Below are positions 63,528-64,000 of a stretch of DNA of 64,000 nucleotides, in pieces; position 1 is the stretch's first letter, and each line of letters opens with the position of its first letter. The DNA is from Sipunculus nudus (Eukaryota > Annelida > Sipuncula > Golfingiida > Sipunculidae), in contig CM049307.1 in assembly GCA_026874595.1 (NCBI GenBank), positions 22,175,079 to 22,239,078 of the forward strand, given 5' to 3'. The notes under the pieces were generated by a model. That model was not told the origin of the DNA. It was given only the letters and a program-made list of their open reading frames with translations, and ran no database searches. The translations under genes and the position numbers were made by a program.

Positions 63528-63696
63528 CTGTATGTATGGGATGTCTTCCTGTCATGAGGGCACTCCTTGTTGGGGTACAGATGGCCTTGCACATAATAAT
63601 TGTTGAGTATAATCCCATCATAAGCCAAGGCATCAATGTTAGGAGTGGGGATCTGTGTTGAACCATGTTACCATGGAAGCCCACATCGTTCCAGCC
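63528..63696 (-). pseudogene. Paralogue exon 2 with two compensating insertions
   Basis: 169 nt versus 160 in the intact exon. An 8-bp insertion (aacatggt) after GFHG shifts the frame and a 1-bp insertion before the catalytic motif restores it, so [20 protein letters not shown] is again in frame. About 27 residues between are scrambled. Confidence 0.88.
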
Positions 63697-64000
63697 CTGA
63701 TTGAAGTAATGATATGAGTATAGTATGAATATATGACTATTTTACTATGGAAAAACTGAAGTCATCAGATGACATTAATTTAATTTAGCAACAATTTCAC
63801 ATTTACAGTTTTTTTAAATATGTCAAGACTGAAAAAAATGTAACAAGACTTGGAAATGTAATTTTTAAGCTTTGGAAAATGACATAATATGGTTGGTCAA
63901 TAAATCCATCATCCATACAAGTTTGCTAAGTCAAATCTGGTATTTGTTAGATGGGTGTCGGCTTTTATCCATCCAACAGATTCAACACAAGATGTTGCAG
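63697..64000. other. Window edge, presumed intron 1 of the paralogue
   Basis: AT-rich, no feature recognised. Exon 1 with the signal peptide is expected further right. Confidence 0.4.

Larger units (their letters stand above)
60085..63696 (-). pseudogene. Arylsulfatase B-like paralogue, decayed (5' end beyond window)
   Basis: Equivalents of ARSB exons 2 (63528-63696), 3 (63060-63172), 4 (62528-62656), 6 (about 60870-60983) and 8 (60085-60797) are found in order; exons 5 and 7 are not found, and only ~70 bp separates exons 6 and 8. Lesions: in-frame TAG in exon 3, TAA in exon 6 (AAATAC to AAATAA), TGA plus a 1-nt shift at the start of exon 8, further stops and a deletion later in exon 8. The catalytic Asp-Asn exon is gone, so no active sulfatase is expected. 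Exon 1 would lie beyond 64000. Misassembly is a less likely alternative because lesions are many and spread. Confidence 0.85.

Noticed and set aside
60085-63696. Calling the second ARSB copy a functional gene
   Set aside because: Several in-frame stops, shifts and missing catalytic exons make a working enzyme implausible.

Overview
This window is eukaryotic nuclear DNA. It is AT-rich and intron-rich, with GT-AG spliced genes embedded in dense transposon-derived repeats. The gene content (an animal-type lysosomal alpha-glucosidase and arylsulfatase B-like sulfatases) together with repeats that have GTCC/GTCY microsatellites, subterminal inverted repeats and tandem core units (architecture known from Helentron-associated/'pearl'-like elements of molluscs) point to a marine lophotrochozoan, most likely a bivalve mollusc. 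The organism call is an inference; no barcode gene is present.

Layout. 1-15.3 kb is intergenic and almost entirely mobile-element derived. 15.3-40.3 kb is a complete plus-strand GH31 acid alpha-glucosidase gene (GAA-like): 19 coding exons were reconstructed by hand and sum to exactly 3000 nt (999 aa plus stop), with both catalytic aspartates. 40.3-46.8 kb is a convergent intergenic region with more repeats. 46.87-57.67 kb is a complete minus-strand arylsulfatase B-like gene: 8 coding exons sum to 1629 nt (542 aa plus stop), with the Cys-Thr-Pro-Thr-Arg formylglycine motif. 60.1-63.7 kb (continuing past the right edge) is a same-strand, head-to-tail ARSB paralogue that is visibly decayed: stops, frameshifts and at least two missing exons.

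The most unusual content is the repeat architecture. At least four families of non-autonomous elements (called A/E, B, C/C' and F here) share a rolling-circle (Helitron/Helentron-like) signature: a hairpin near one or both ends, a 3' hairpin often followed by CTAG and then a host T, and insertion between two T bases without target duplication. They are nested several levels deep, so empty sites can be rebuilt from the window itself: B2 contains A2, which contains B1 (9.8-14.2 kb); one A copy is split by three different elements (1-6.2 kb); a C element sits at the same internal site of two C' copies 11 kb apart. A 12-bp palindrome, GGTGGCGCCACC, occurs 15 times exactly and is shared by three otherwise different families. 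No Rep/helicase ORF was found, so all copies look non-autonomous. Cut-and-paste elements are also present: a hAT-like element with a perfect 8-bp target duplication, a TA-flanked TIR element with a CpG-rich interior, and a TIR element flanked by ATAT.

Functionally, the two intact genes encode lysosomal-type hydrolases transcribed toward each other. The GAA-like protein is predicted to be a type II membrane protein whose cytosolic tail carries a YKPL sorting-type motif; the ARSB-like protein has a signal peptide.
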